The notes beneath the pieces are model-generated. The model saw nothing but the letters and a program-made list of their open reading frames with translations, did no database searches and was not told where the DNA came from. The position numbers and the translations under genes are program-made. 64,000 nt of DNA from Hymenolepis diminuta (Eukaryota > Platyhelminthes > Cestoda > Cyclophyllidea > Hymenolepididae): NCBI GenBank assembly GCA_900708905.1, contig CAADRB010000023.1, forward strand, positions 1,623,944-1,687,943. The letters are read 5' to 3'. Below, piece after piece: positions 1 to 12,348 of the stretch. Positions within the stretch are counted from its first letter, which is position 1. Each line of letters starts with the position of its first letter.

Positions 1-2136
1 GGTCTCCTTTTGGCTTTGTACGCTCTGTCTTAAATAAAGAACACGTAGTACGTCAAGTTAACCGCTTCTATCTGGAAAGGCAATGGAATAACCCCTTAAG
101 ATGGGGACATATTTGTTTGCTTTCCAAATTTTTAACTGCGAGTACATTGGAAATGGTAAGCAAGCCGCTCTGTCTCGGATATTAAACCACACCAGGCCTT
201 GATACTTATATCATTAAATTATGAACAATCAGGTTAGTAGTAGAAACTGTTTTTATAAGCCAGAGCAAAACAAATGTCTGTGGACATTTTGCTTTCTGAA
301 GTATTCAAGTAAGGAAAATAATACTTTTAAAAAAATTACATTTTAAGTCGAGAAATATGTATATATATACGACTTTTAGCCGACAAAGAAAAAACTGATT
401 TCATTTTGACATTCATATGGTGACAGTGATAAAATTTTAAGTATATTTTTAAGAAAATGAAAGAGATATATGCAATAAAAGCACAAAAAGGAGCCAAAAA
501 CAAACAATAGACAAACTTGGAAGCGCCCACAATGGCAATTTTTTGAAAATAATGCATTAATTCGCACATTTCAAATACTTTAAAGATTTATTCTTCCGTT
601 TAAATGAAAAAAATGTCGGAAACTGGTGGGATTTATAAGAGCTTGAATTTTTCTCGTTATTCAATTTTCTCAGTTTCAGCAGGTTTGATGCCAATTATTT
701 GTTTAAAATAAATGTGATCACAATAAATCAGAGAAAATCATCTATTTTTCATTTATAAGATGGTTTACAAAGTGATATGAGTCCAAATTAGGACTTAACT
801 CATTAATATGAAATTTCCTATGGCCGGATAACAGTGGAACACTGTCACAGTTCAATACGGCTAATAAATTCGAGTAGAAAAGAAATGGAAACTTCGAAAT
901 TTATTGTTTATTAAACTCCTCAAATAAATACTTATGATCCTAAGCTAATTTTTACATCAAATCAAAATGAATCCCGAATATCTAAACCCTCAAACTTTCA
1001 TTTAAAAATATCTTTCATTTATTTATTTAAATTTTGCCTTATTCGCAATTAGAGATCAAATAAAGACCATTAAATGTATAGTAAATTACTAAATCGGTTT
1101 GAAAATTTAAATTCTAAATGAAACTTAACAATGAGGAAAATATTTTTGAACATTTGTTGGAATTTATTCAGTTATTTTGATTGTTTTATTCAATCCATCG
1201 CTTTTATTAATTCTTATTTGATGATCCTAAACATTAACTTCCATTAAGCGAGATTAAAAGAGCTCAACGGAGTTCGAAATTTGCCATTTTTTCTTTAAAA
1301 TTCGCATATTTTAGCTTAATGATACTTTTCATTGAGTAAGAAACAGGTTATTTTACATTTTCCCTTAATTTGTCCAATTAAAATAACGGAGAAGAAAGAA
1401 AAGTACGCAATTGACAGAAAGAAAAATTTCCTTAAATTTGAAAAATTTCAAATAAAACGAATATTTGCCTTTTCGTTTAAAATTAAATTTATGCCACTTT
1501 AAAAATTCCTTGTTTGAATAATAAAGTGTTCTGAAGTTTTAGTTATCCTGAGAGTAGGATCTATAATTACAGAAAAATTTGAAAATTAGAACTTAAAAAA
1601 AAAACAAAGTGATTGCTCGCTACGTTCCTCTTATGTACATCTTATTTTATCCTGCATCGAATTTAAATCTTTTCCTTTAAAAAAATCTAAAGTGACTGAA
1701 AATTGAAAAAGTAAATAGAACCACTGTTGCAAAATAAAAGGCGAATTATATATTAATATTCATAGTAAGCTAATTTCATTCACAAAACTGATTTGGGAAT
1801 TGCTAAGGATCTAAATTTATGTCTCCATATTATGACGTCTAAGTTACTATTGTTCTTTCCCATTTCGCTGAAAACTATTTTCTTGTTTTAATCACAAAAC
1901 ATCAACCTATCGATTTAAGTGTCAGAACCTAACTAAAACTCCTGATTTTAAGAGAAACATGAGTAATTTTTCTAAAAATCAGACAATGATGAATAAAAAA
2001 AGTTGATGATATATATTTATCTGAAGTCTGGTTCATACTTCTGCTTCGTTTGCCTCGTATATTACTATGCTCAAGGGCTAGTTTGATATACAGGCTGGGA
2101 GGGTATTAGTGAATAAGCATCAGCAGGGGCACAATA
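1..2136. other. AT-rich stretch downstream of the stomatin-like gene, no gene seen
   Basis: The stretch is rich in A/T runs. The open frames present are short and low-complexity, with no recognisable protein motif or coding-like composition. The first few hundred bases left of 2137 would hold the 3' untranslated region of the minus-strand stomatin-like gene. Reverse-strand AATAAA hexamers occur near 1185-1207, too far away to assign with confidence. Nothing else could be supported. Confidence 0.5.
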
Positions 2137-2565
2137 TTAGACTTGTTCATTGGAGATACTGGAAAGATCATCATCTCGAGCTTGCGAGGATTGAATGTTT
2201 TCGACACCAGCGACTTTCAAGAGCTCCTCCGGAACAGGCACACCACTCTCCATAAAGAATTTGAGCATTTCAATAGGAATCGGGAAGACAATCGTGGACT
2301 TTTTACCAGAACTAATTGTGTTGAGAGTCTGAAGATATCTCAGTTGGACCGCTATTGGATGTTGACTGATTTCGAGAGCTGCAAATTTGAGGGCTGATGA
2401 GGCCCGCATCTCGCCCTCTGCTGCAATAACCTTGGCGGTTGCCTCTCGTGCCGCTTCGGCCTCAGCTGCCATTGCTCGTTGAAGCTGGATGGGAAGTCGA
2501 ACATCCTTGATCTCCACTCTCTCCACCTTCACGCCCCAGGCCTCCGTGACAGAATCTAAACACTC
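2137..2565 (-). CDS. Stomatin-like gene, last exon: second half of SPFH domain and C-terminus
   Basis: Residues 342-483 and a TAA stop at 2137-2139. It starts right after a TCTAG acceptor with [11 protein letters not shown], then carries the near-invariant [13 protein letters not shown] and [12 protein letters not shown] blocks (coiled-coil/oligomerisation region) and the STIVFPIP segment, which in stomatin is needed for oligomer and raft association. The last 25 or so residues are acidic and Ser-rich and not conserved in the family. Confidence 0.95.
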   Translation of the reverse strand, partial: ECLDSVTEAWGVKVERVEIKDVRLPIQLQRAMAAEAEAAREATAKVIAAEGEMRASSALKFAALEISQHPIAVQLRYLQTLNTISSGKKSTIVFPIPIEMLKFFMESGVPVPEELLKVAGVENIQSSQARDDDLSSISNEQV

Positions 2566-5439
2566 CTAGATGCAATTAAAAGTCGTAATTAGATCCACTA
2601 TAATCTAGTTAGATTAGAGCTGTTACCCTTTTCAAATAAACGGAAACTCATTTATCCCTATTAATGTTACAGTGTTAAAAATTTGGGTTTTTTCCCTTGT
2701 CTAGCCATTAACTCTCCATGTACATATTTGGTTGTTTGGGGTTCGTGTAAAGAATGGATTTTTTTTACAAATCTATTTACTGATTTTGAAAATTCGTGTA
2801 TGGCCTGAAGTTGGCCTTAATATTTCCAAGCTTCCGGTAAATTGCTGACAACTGGCACTATTTTGAGTTCTCATTGAACTCTTCAGCAGACCATTTCAAT
2901 ATAAAAAATGATACCAATGCATGATTAAATAATGATATCGTGCAATAGAAACAGTGGATTTACATACACGGAATATTTAGCTGATAATGTATATTTGTCT
3001 AACTTTACTCACAGCTTGTCACAAAATGTTTTAAACTAAATGCAATAATTTTAGGGAACGCTTTATTTCAATTTTTAGCAATTGGGCATAAATCGTACAT
3101 ACTAAAATGATATCTGATTAATTTTAATGCTCTCTATTTTTGTTCACATCTTATACAACTATAATGAAGTTTAAAGTGGCAATTAAAACTCTCGAGAATG
3201 GAGATATTTGTCTGTCCCCATTAGGCTGTGCAAGTCTATATGGACGTTTTATAGGTGTAACTAGAAATAAATACATAATTAAGACAAAATAGATAAATTA
3301 ATCTTCTTGAATTTCAAAGTTCAACGCGAAATCTAAGTTCTAGTCCGACCAATTTTTTAATGAAATGGAGGTGGAATCGCAGCTTAATTCTGTGACTTCT
3401 CAGTAAGATCAAATTAACGGAAAGGCTTTAAGTGATTCAACACTCTTTATCTTGATCAGCTATTTCTTATTCTACTATTGTAAGAGAAGTTCACTTGGTC
3501 CAAATGCCGGTATTTATTTCCTTGAATTGACTTAATTCCTGAATTATTTTTAACATCTTATATACCAAGTCATTATGTTCATAGCTGGAAAATAAAATGT
3601 TTTCACTTAGAGCTCTAAGGGATCACGCGATTTTATTCTGGCAGGGAAAACGTTCGCATTTAGTAAAATTATAAATGTTCCAGATACTTGATAGGAGCAC
3701 TATTGTGAATGAGGAGAAAAAGAGTATTAATTTGTTCACCCTCTGAAAAATAATATTATGAGATGGAGGAAACTGATACCGCATTATTAATAAAATTTGT
3801 TTGAATAACTAAATTAATTTAATTATGACAGTATCATCTTTTCTTCGTTTTAAGGTTCTACTTGGCGGGCATAAAAATAAACAAGTTTGAAAAAAACACC
3901 ATGCTTAATATTTTTTTGAAAAAAATTTTATTCACTCCATAAATAGAAATTAAAAATTTTCTGCAACAAAAAGATTACTTAACAAGTAATATTTTTATGG
4001 ACGGATACATAATACTTAAAATTCTAAAAGCGTGAAAAAATTCAAGATCTTGAATTAGATAAAACTGTATTGAAAAATATGTTTTTTGATCTAGTGATTT
4101 TATATAAAAAGCACCTATGAACCAGCCTATATTTTATCATTTAAGCAATATTACTAGCTTCAGTTTGAAAATTAGGTGCAAGCAAAATAGTTGTAGTACC
4201 TGTGCACTCTGGCTCATAGACTCTTCGGTCTTACCCTGTATTTTAACTGTTCAGCAACGAACAACCAACTTAACGTACCTAATTTCTTCTGTTTCTCACA
4301 ACCCTGGTTGTCCTCGCCCAGTACTGACGCCTGCTTCTTTTCTCTCTCATTTAGTTCTAGTTATCCAATATATGAGTGGTCCTAATTTACCCGTGATTTT
4401 CTCGCTCGAGAAATGTTATTGTATTCTGCTAGCTTTAGAAAGATCAATAGTCCTGGGAGGAGATGTCTGGTCTGGTTTGGTGGAACTCTTAATGTAGCAT
4501 CACTAACTGCATTATATCTTAATGCCATGATGATGCTAACCAAGAAATAGTACTTTCATTTCACAAACAAACTTGAAAATTATTAACTTCATAAAAGAAA
4601 ATTAAAATTTGTTTATGATGGGCAATTTTCTCAGATGGCAATGTCTCTAAGTTCCCATACACATCAAACAAGCAATATCGATCTAAGATGTGATGTATGA
4701 TATTTGAGTAATTTGTAATAAAAAGTTAGTTTTATCATTTTCTCTTGTTAGAAGCAAATTTCCAATCTTATCATTTGCAAATTTTAAATATTGTTTTGGT
4801 CCTGTGAAAAGTGGAGAAATCAAAAAGGTTAAAATTTCTGAAGAATATAAAATTATCTTTGCATCTTAATTTCAAACAGGTGTAATTTCGATGAATATAG
4901 CAGATGAATGTAAGTTTGGCATATTTTGGATTGAAATTAAAATGTGAAATGGCTAAAATGTAAAATAATCTTTGATTATTCATTGATAGAAATTGGCATC
5001 TTTCTTTCTGGTTGTTATTTTGGTGATTGGATTGTTTTTCCCATTCTTCCCAGTTTTCCACAATCGTATTTACCTTTTAGGAAGGAATGTGCCTACTGAC
5101 CAAATAGTCGAGGAATAATATTTTCAAGTATTTTTGAATCAGGCGCGATTTACTCTTCCAGGTTAAAATAAAACTTAATCGAGAGAGCAGTACTTTGGGA
5201 ACGAGTAAAATTTGTATCAATTAGCCTTTATTAGTAATAACTCCGCAATGCTTGAATACTTTTAATTAGAAAACGGTAGCAAAATGATTCACTTCAAACA
5301 AATAAAGAATACGCAAACGGATCGAGACTTTCAACTGCATATGCATGGGAGAGTTTGGCTGAAATATTCATTCGAATATCGATTAGGCCTTTACATAAAC
5401 TAATGGCTTATTACTATAGTAGAGTAACGTCGTTAATGC

Positions 5440-5475
<36 letters not shown>

Positions 5476-8400
5476 TATATGCATATTTAATATACAGATA
5501 TATTGCATTTACATAATAATTTTAATACTTAATTAATTTAATTACTTAATAAATCGAACCAAAACGTAAACCACTTTATGTATTTCTAACATCCGAAAAC
5601 TTAACTTAATTAAAAAATTCAAATTTAAGTGGCTTAAGGATTTTTAGTGTGAAGATGAACGAAATCCTCCCAGTGAAAAGCATATGCGTTTAATGATTTA
5701 TACATCTGTGAAGACCGATGCCCATTTACCTGTCAACCTATCATAAATTAGTACTTTATAGTAATGAAAAGTTATTGTTTTTATAAAGTGGCTTTGGTTT
5801 CGCAAATAAAAAGGCTACTCATTTAAGCAACTTTGGTATCACAGAATTATGAAAATAGATGGTATAAATAGTGTAATAAATCACATTTTCAATTCTTAAT
5901 AGACATGACAGTCTATTGGGAATTTCGATAAGATAATACTGCTGATCCGAGAAGGGGAATCTGTTAGACGTGACAAACGCCAATGTACACCGTGCTATCC
6001 AGGACGATAAGATGTCAGCAACGACATCCCAGGTGTATATACAGTTGTCAATCACGAGGAAGTAACGATGAAGAAACGTTAGCATATTTTCTTAATATTT
6101 TGGTCAATAAAATGAGGTGACTCCTCCAAATTGCTCTAGTGGGATGAGTGACTTGATTTATTTTTGAGTCCACACCGTATCAGATTCGTTTTATGATTTT
6201 AGATAAAATATTTTAAGTGATCATTAAATTATCTCTTCAATGACGTGGAATAATTATTATATTAAAAATGATTTGATACTTATTTTACCCTCTTTATTAA
6301 TTATTTATAATACATATCCACAAAAATTTTATGAATGCTTGGAAATACGTAATGAGATTTAAGGTTGTAAAGTAGGCCGCTCTTCTCCTTGTGTACATCA
6401 AAGAATTATACGTAAAATACTTCATAGGATCGCATAAAATTTATCATTTTATGGAAATGAATATACTAAAAAAGAAAATTGGTACTTCTACGACATCCGA
6501 TGAAATCGCCACGTGCAGGTCAATAGTACAAATAAATCCTCTCGCCCTGACATACATGGTCATAGTTTAAGAAACACTGGTGAAAGATTGACTTATAATT
6601 TTTTTATAAATATAGTGTTAATCGGTAGCATCATCATGTCATTAAATTTGATAAATGTTAAGCATAAAAATTACTCACTTGCATAAGAATAGCGATATCT
6701 TCTCTGGCAGTTAGTAGCTCATCCAGATTGACGGTTCCAAGGACGTTCCGTAAAGTTGTCTGCCCTAAAAGACGTGTGGATCGATTGGCGTCTTCTACGT
6801 TCACAACAGCACAAACGGGATTACGGATTCTGTAGTAGACTACAGCATTAACAGCTACAGTGAGGGAATCTTTTGTCAAAACCTCCTGAGTGGGGACATT
6901 GAATGTGAAGGTTCGAAGATCAACTACTCGGCAATTATCCAGGCATGGTAGAAGGAAAATGAGACCTGGTCCTTGTGCTTCTGATGCGAATAACCGACCA
7001 AGTCGAAATACCACAGCTCGCTCGTAATGGGCCACAACCTATGGAAATGTCATTGAGAATATCTCATTTAATCAGATACAGCCCAGATTCAGAATTTATG
7101 TAAAAAATATAACATATAACTAGAATCAATACTTCTGATCAATACTTCTATTAGCATTTTGAAAAAATGATATCAGAGAGATCATAAGTTACCCATTTAT
7201 ATAAAGTCCGAATCTGATCAAATTTATTAATAATCCAACAGATTTCTATCGAATCAATTATTCCGAGTTGCAGCACCGTAACATCTTCCATAACTAGTGG
7301 GCCTTTTAACCAAAATGAGGGTGAAATATTGCATCCGAGGCTTAAAAGGCTGGCACAATCTAGTTTTATTCTAAAATTCAGCTACCACATTGTGATACAT
7401 ATTATGGAATTGATAAATTAAATGAAAATATCAATAGTTTTTAAATGTATATGCTTTTACTCTAGTTTACTAAGGTATATTGTAATTGACAAGATTGAAA
7501 AATTTTGGAAAATTCAAGAGTTGTTTAAATTATTGATGAAAACGAGGTATACGAAAATCGTCTATTAAAAGCAAGACGTTTTAAGGCTCTTCTGTTAAGT
7601 GGACACAAAGAAGGTGTAATTAGTAAAATGAGCGCGCTTACAAAATCCTCAAACAGTAGGAAATAGATAACGAAGTGACAAAAAATACAGTTTTGCTTTT
7701 TATTTTCCCCATTTTTTCATCAAGGAGAAAGTCTTGTCGTCACCTCACGAGATCATGTGTTGTAGCGTGGCGATTAATATCTTTATTTTCTTTCTAATAT
7801 TATTTTGTGGGAGTTAGTTAAAAAATAGAGGATATTTTAAGGTTTCAAACAAATGCAAATTTACCGAAGAGCGTGGAATAAAATTAGGGAGTCTATAAAG
7901 TTTACATTTACATACTGCAGTAACATAATTTCATGAATAAAAATATTTGAAATCTTAAAAATAACATTCATGAAAAGCCTGCTTTCTATGATTTTTACAA
8001 AAAATGAGTACAAAATGGGCTACATCTAGAAGCCATATTTAATTTTTTGATTAGATCATCAAAATGTTCACAGAGATTTGGCGTCTAGGAATGAAAAACA
8101 AATGAGGAACGCTTTTGGAGATGCAAAATTAAGGAAGGAATTCATTGCATGACCACCAAATAATTTACAATTAATGTGAAGCCAAAATTATCTCACAAAG
8201 CTTTTAGACTAATGAATGATCATTTAAAGGGTTAAAGAAGACTAATCGTGGAAATGTTCGGAAAGATTTTAAATTTTTGTTTACAGGAATGAAAAATGAA
8301 TGCGTGGAGACCATTGAATTAATTTTCGGATTCAAACTGGTTAAGAATTTATTTTCCAGTGAGTTGTTTAATGAGAATATTGAAACAGAGCAAAGAAAGG

Positions 8401-11400
8401 AAGGAGATATTATTAATTTCATTTTCTCATACTTTAAGTGTGGAGTGAATTTGTCTCCGTAATTTCATTGAACATTTTTGCATTGAAAATCATGATTTTA
8501 CTAAGTTATTCTTCTTTATTTTATTCGAAAATCTACTTCGATAAAATAAAGACATTTTCAGCTTTCATAAAAATAATTAATTTTTCCTTCAAAATTATCA
8601 ACGTGAATTATTGTCAAACTATAATCAAATTATTGGGGTAACGTTATTGTTGACAAGTTACTTAATCATTCAATATGAGTCAGTTGGAAATTTAAGAACA
8701 AAATCTCTTCTTAACCTGATGACAGCAGGTACAACGAAAGCCATAAAACAATAATTATCCCATTTTTATATATGAAAATCTAGTGGATAATTTGATTTTA
8801 GAAATGGGAAATAAGATAACATATGATATATAATGCATATTTTCCAATATATCTATTTTCCTCAGTCAGTTAAAATCCCGGAATCCTATCAACTAGGCAC
8901 AAACAAAGCCTTGAAATAAATAAAATATTAAAAAACTTTTCCTGAAATTTATTGAACTCAATCCTCTGTGCTGCATTTTTAAAGGATATAGAAATAACGC
9001 AATTTTAAGATATTTCGCCAAATGAGCTCAATGCTCACCACGTCATATGAAATAATAAAAGTTCTATTTAGAAATATGTTTTAATAAAATGAATTTCCAT
9101 TAAATTGATAAAACTAGTGCTATAATGAATAGTTTTATTCAAATTTGATTGAGGAAAGAGGATATTGGAGAGGTATTTGTTGAGCTACTATTTATGAAAC
9201 CCATAATTTTAATCAGTGTAGTGCGTATTTTATGTTTATGCATCTACTGAAACAGTAATTTCATTTAGAGAAGTTAAAATGCAAAGCGCCATCTCTTTCT
9301 TCAATCAATATTATTAACCCTCCATAATACTCCGATAACTATCTGACTTTACCGAAAAACTTTTGCTTCCCTGAACAAGTTGAACAAAACCAAATGGACA
9401 TAATTTTACCAAAAGATGACTTGGTTTTCACTGTCAAACAGATTTTTAACTAGAATAAGCTCACATTCAAGACTTCTTTTAGTAAAATTAAGAAAATAAA
9501 AGCATTTCAATAATAGCAAGTTCTAGAGGGATGCTTCTTTATAAGTTGACGGTTCTCTTAGGAGCTACACGTTTTTCCCAAGTAACTAATTTCTATTCAC
9601 TATTTGATGCAAATTTTAAATAGAAAACCTATTTGTAACCTGAAGAGCTTAAAAATACGGCGGATTGCTAACATACTTCTTCCACAAAAGATATTCTATA
9701 TGATATTAAATTGTCCGGTAAATTAGACAAAAACCTCCCCATCCACTGGAAAAAGCGTTGTTGTGAAAATTAAAATTAATGAAACCCCCTTTAAATAGAC
9801 AAGAAAATAGTCAAATGTCTCACTTGTATACGGAGATTCGTAATTTGATACAGAATTGGGGTACGACAGTTTATAAAAGAACATAGGTGCAATTTTTGTT
9901 CTGATGGAAAGTTTAATTTCTGATTCTATCCACATTGACTTTCAAGTACCATTCAATAAATGGCATAAAAGCTAAATATGATAATTAAGATCAATTAAGA
10001 TACGAATTATTCCATTGAATACATTCAAATTAGGATTATTAGGCAAAAATCAAGTGAACAAAAAGAAAACTGGAGCAAGGCCTCTCCATAAAATCTGTAC
10101 GAAGCGCTTTTTTTAAATGAACACACGTGTGCAGTTAAAAATTTGATTGCGCATAATTCAAGGCCTATTTTGGCATTTCGGTTCATTTATTCGCAAAATT
10201 TGGGCAAAAACACATCACAATAAGGTTGAATTACAATATTTTCATCTATCTGCTCTAATATACTCAAATAACAAAATTGAACGAGTATAAAGGAGAAATT
10301 GACCGTGAAGTTAAGAAATCTCAATCACTTTATGTAAATGTTATTAATCATGTAAAAAATTAAATAACATTGACATATTGATAGGTAAGTATAATTAAAA
10401 ATAGTGAAAAACTAGAAAAAACCAATAGGCAAAAAGCATTCTAAGTTAATTAATTTAAATTTAATATTTAGTAGATGTTTACATTAAAATGCAGATTCAG
10501 TAACTTCTTACCCAACACCCTATAATTTTATTGAAAATAAATGTTTTATTGAATAAGACTTCACCACATAGCGATTAAACTGTTTTCTTTTATTATAAAA
10601 AGGACAAAAATTTTGTTAAATTTGTAATTTTTTTCTTTGGCGCAGCAGTTATTTGTATAGTCCTTGTAGTGAGAGTATTCAGCAACATATACTTCCGGAG
10701 GAATTTTCTCGTATGGATAAATTTGATAATTTAAGGCAGTGCCAAAGGGAGTAATTAAAATAACAAATAATATTTCTGACAAACTAAGGGATTGGTGGCA
10801 GAAGTTGCAAAATTTAAAACAAACGAATGTAAATTTTGAATTGACAATTTAGAAAGTACAAATTAAAAATTAACCGCATATTTAGCCGATGGAATTAAAA
10901 TGTTTAATTTTCATTTTAAAATAACGCTTAGATGATGTTGTCATAAAAACTGATAAAGGAAATATTGGTAGAGTCAAAACAAATTATTTAAGATGAACCT
11001 CTTTAGTACAATTTTGAGAATTGTACTAATTTGAGTATTCGAATAAAAATCATCTGTTTATGAATAATTTAGTAGTATATAATTTTAATAAGGTACATAT
11101 AGCAAAACAAATACTGTCAGAAAGCTTCTTTTCTTCTCAATTAATACTTACCAATTGAAGAAAACAAATATTCTTTTCATTTGCTATTTCTCGGCAGCTT
11201 TTGATTTAAATAAATTCAATCAATTGTTGTCAACAGAGAAGGGACCAAAAGAAACGATTTGCTGAAAGGAAACATCCGGTTCCTCATTCGAATTCGTGCT
11301 CACTTAGTTTTGAAAATACGAACTAGATCGCAAAAGTTAACTCTTCTTAATTATCTTTTATTTATTACCTTAACTGATCGAGTATTTTACAAATTAAATA

Positions 11401-12134
11401 ATTTTAAACATTGAAAAAATACATTAGAATAATTTTTAAGATTCCGTAAATTAAGTTGAATATATGCTTACTTTGAAGCAGAAGAGAAGGGAGAAAGGCA
11501 GCGTTAGCACAAATGCCATGAGAGCAAATATCCTCAGTAATCTTTCCAAAAACCATTCCTCATCAGAATGAACTGGTTCAATACGTCTCCCTCCTAGAGT
11601 GAAAGCCTTCGGAGCAAAGGCCTTCTTCTTGGCACTTTGTGAAGCCTTCTTGGGTTTCACAATGCGAGGTGAAGAATAATGTGCACTTCCAGCTGGTATA
11701 TTTAGTGGATTGGGTAAGGGATTAGTGGTTTTAAGCTTCTCTTCCATTTCCAGCACTTGTTCAATCATGGTAGGATTCTGAATTCGCCATGCTTCCGTGC
11801 CAAATCCTTGGCGTTGTATCCCTCTGGTCGTTGTTCCTCTGTCTACTTGAGATAATGCTGCCTCTGTCTCATCTCCATTGTGATTCCGCTTCTCCTTCAT
11901 CGGCCAACCTCGAAACATCTCGTCTTCTGATAAGGTGACAGATTTCCGATGGACTGTTGTAACAGGTACGGTCAATCGATATTCAGAGAGATCCTGGGGT
12001 GCTAAATCCGAGTTTGCAGGTAGGGGATTGACATTAATGTTACCAGAACGTAGGTTGTAAATGATGGCCAATGGCGGTTCAGCTGTGCCGAGGTTTGGTG
12101 CAGGCACGAGGACACTGGGCGTGGATGACGTCAT
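2137..12134 (-). CDS. Stomatin / MEC-2-like (band 7, SPFH) membrane protein, three exons
   Basis: Stomatin-family integral membrane protein, expected to sit in the cytoplasmic leaflet, oligomerise and regulate ion channels and lipid microdomains. Coding exons in transcript order are 11472-12134, 6679-7038 and 2137-2565. Both introns are phase 0 with good GT/AG borders (GTAAGC, GTGAGT donors). The joined product is 483 residues plus a TAA stop: residues 1-221 hydrophilic N-terminus plus hairpin, 222-341 and 342-483 SPFH domain and C-terminus. The hairpin (about 197-221) carries the family's conserved proline (about 213) and a cysteine (about 219) just before the band 7 domain, a likely palmitoylation position. 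Family hallmarks include [54 protein letters not shown] and STIVFP. The ATG at 12134 is the first in-frame ATG; a TAG lies in frame upstream. The length and long N-terminus resemble MEC-2 more than short stomatins. The family call is very secure; the exact start is moderately so. Confidence 0.93.
2566..6678 (-). other. Intron 2 of the stomatin-like gene
   Basis: A 4.1 kb intron, donor GTGAGT and acceptor CTAG on the minus strand. It contains a pure (TA)n tract at 5444-5472. A plus-strand open stretch at 4117-4497 has no recognisable protein and looks like chance or decayed repeat. No further exon is needed, because the protein joins cleanly across the intron. Confidence 0.8.
5444..5472. repeat. 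(TA)n microsatellite
   Basis: Uninterrupted TA dinucleotide tract of 29 bases inside the second stomatin intron. Confidence 0.95.
6679..7038 (-). CDS. Stomatin-like gene, exon 2: first half of SPFH/band 7 domain
   Basis: Exactly 120 codons (residues 222-341), open from VVAHYERAV to the glutamine before the GTGAGT donor. It contains the beta-strand-rich start of the band 7 domain and the [10 protein letters not shown] segment shared by all stomatins. The acceptor is CCATAG at 7039-7044. The join to exon 1 gives [13 protein letters not shown], which matches the family without gap or insertion. Confidence 0.95.
7039..11471 (-). other. Intron 1 of the stomatin-like gene
   Basis: A 4.4 kb AT-rich intron between a GTAAGC donor and an ATAG acceptor. 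All open frames inside are short and low-complexity. I see no coding exon, RNA gene or clear mobile element. Confidence 0.8.
11472..12134 (-). CDS. Stomatin-like gene, exon 1: N-terminal tail and membrane hairpin
   Basis: Encodes residues 1-221. The first 190 or so residues are Pro/Ser/Thr and Lys/Arg-rich, with no domain I recognise. They end in an acidic patch (HSDEEW) followed by the hydrophobic hairpin that ends in FCFK. The donor GTAAGC follows directly after the AAA lysine codon at 11472. The frame stays open 5' of the ATG to 12299, but only with a TTG codon at that end, so the extra 55 codons are taken as untranslated leader. A possible donor (AAG|GTAAAT) within that leader means a short upstream non-coding exon cannot be excluded. 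Confidence 0.85.
12126..12133. promoter_or_regulatory. Palindromic CRE-like site over the stomatin start codon
   Basis: TGACGTCA, the full palindromic cAMP-response-element/ATF core, lies here and overlaps two bases of the ATG at 12132-12134; its bases also encode the first residues (Met-Thr-Ser). The match is exact. Whether it is a binding site, or only the coding of Met-Thr-Ser, cannot be told from sequence. Confidence 0.35.
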
Positions 12135-12319
12135 TATAACAACCAATAGGGTCACAGTTGTGTGCGCATGTGTTTGTATGCTGCTTATTTTTGGAAGTGG
12201 AGTGGGGGGTTGGTTAAAAACCAAATTTACAAGAAAATTTACCTTCTTTTTGCTCACTTTGACCTCCCCCACGGACAAAACTTGATTATGCCGCGGCAAT
12301 TGCGATGAACTGCACTAGT

Positions 12320-12348
12320 GATTGGCTTACCAAGACCTTAGCCAATCA
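12320..12348 (-). promoter_or_regulatory. Candidate promoter with a facing pair of CCAAT boxes
   Basis: ATTGG at 12321-12325 and CCAATCA at 12342-12348 lie about 190-210 bases upstream of the stomatin-like ATG, in one of the more GC-rich intergenic patches of the area. CCAAT boxes (NF-Y sites) in this position are typical of TATA-less promoters, and no TATA box was seen nearby. The transcription start would fall near 12.2-12.3 kb. Confidence 0.4.

Noticed and set aside
2394..2400. CTGATGA, the core of a hammerhead ribozyme
   Set aside because: It lies within the conserved coding sequence of the stomatin exon, and no matching GAAA/stem arrangement was found.
4117..4497. Plus-strand open frame of 126 codons in the stomatin intron
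   Set aside because: No recognisable motif, mixed low-complexity composition, no splice or regulatory context; probably chance or a decayed repeat.
12135..12299. Upstream extension of the stomatin-like frame to 12299
   Set aside because: The frame is open but begins at TTG with a TAG shortly before it; the first ATG is at 12134, so the extension is treated as leader.
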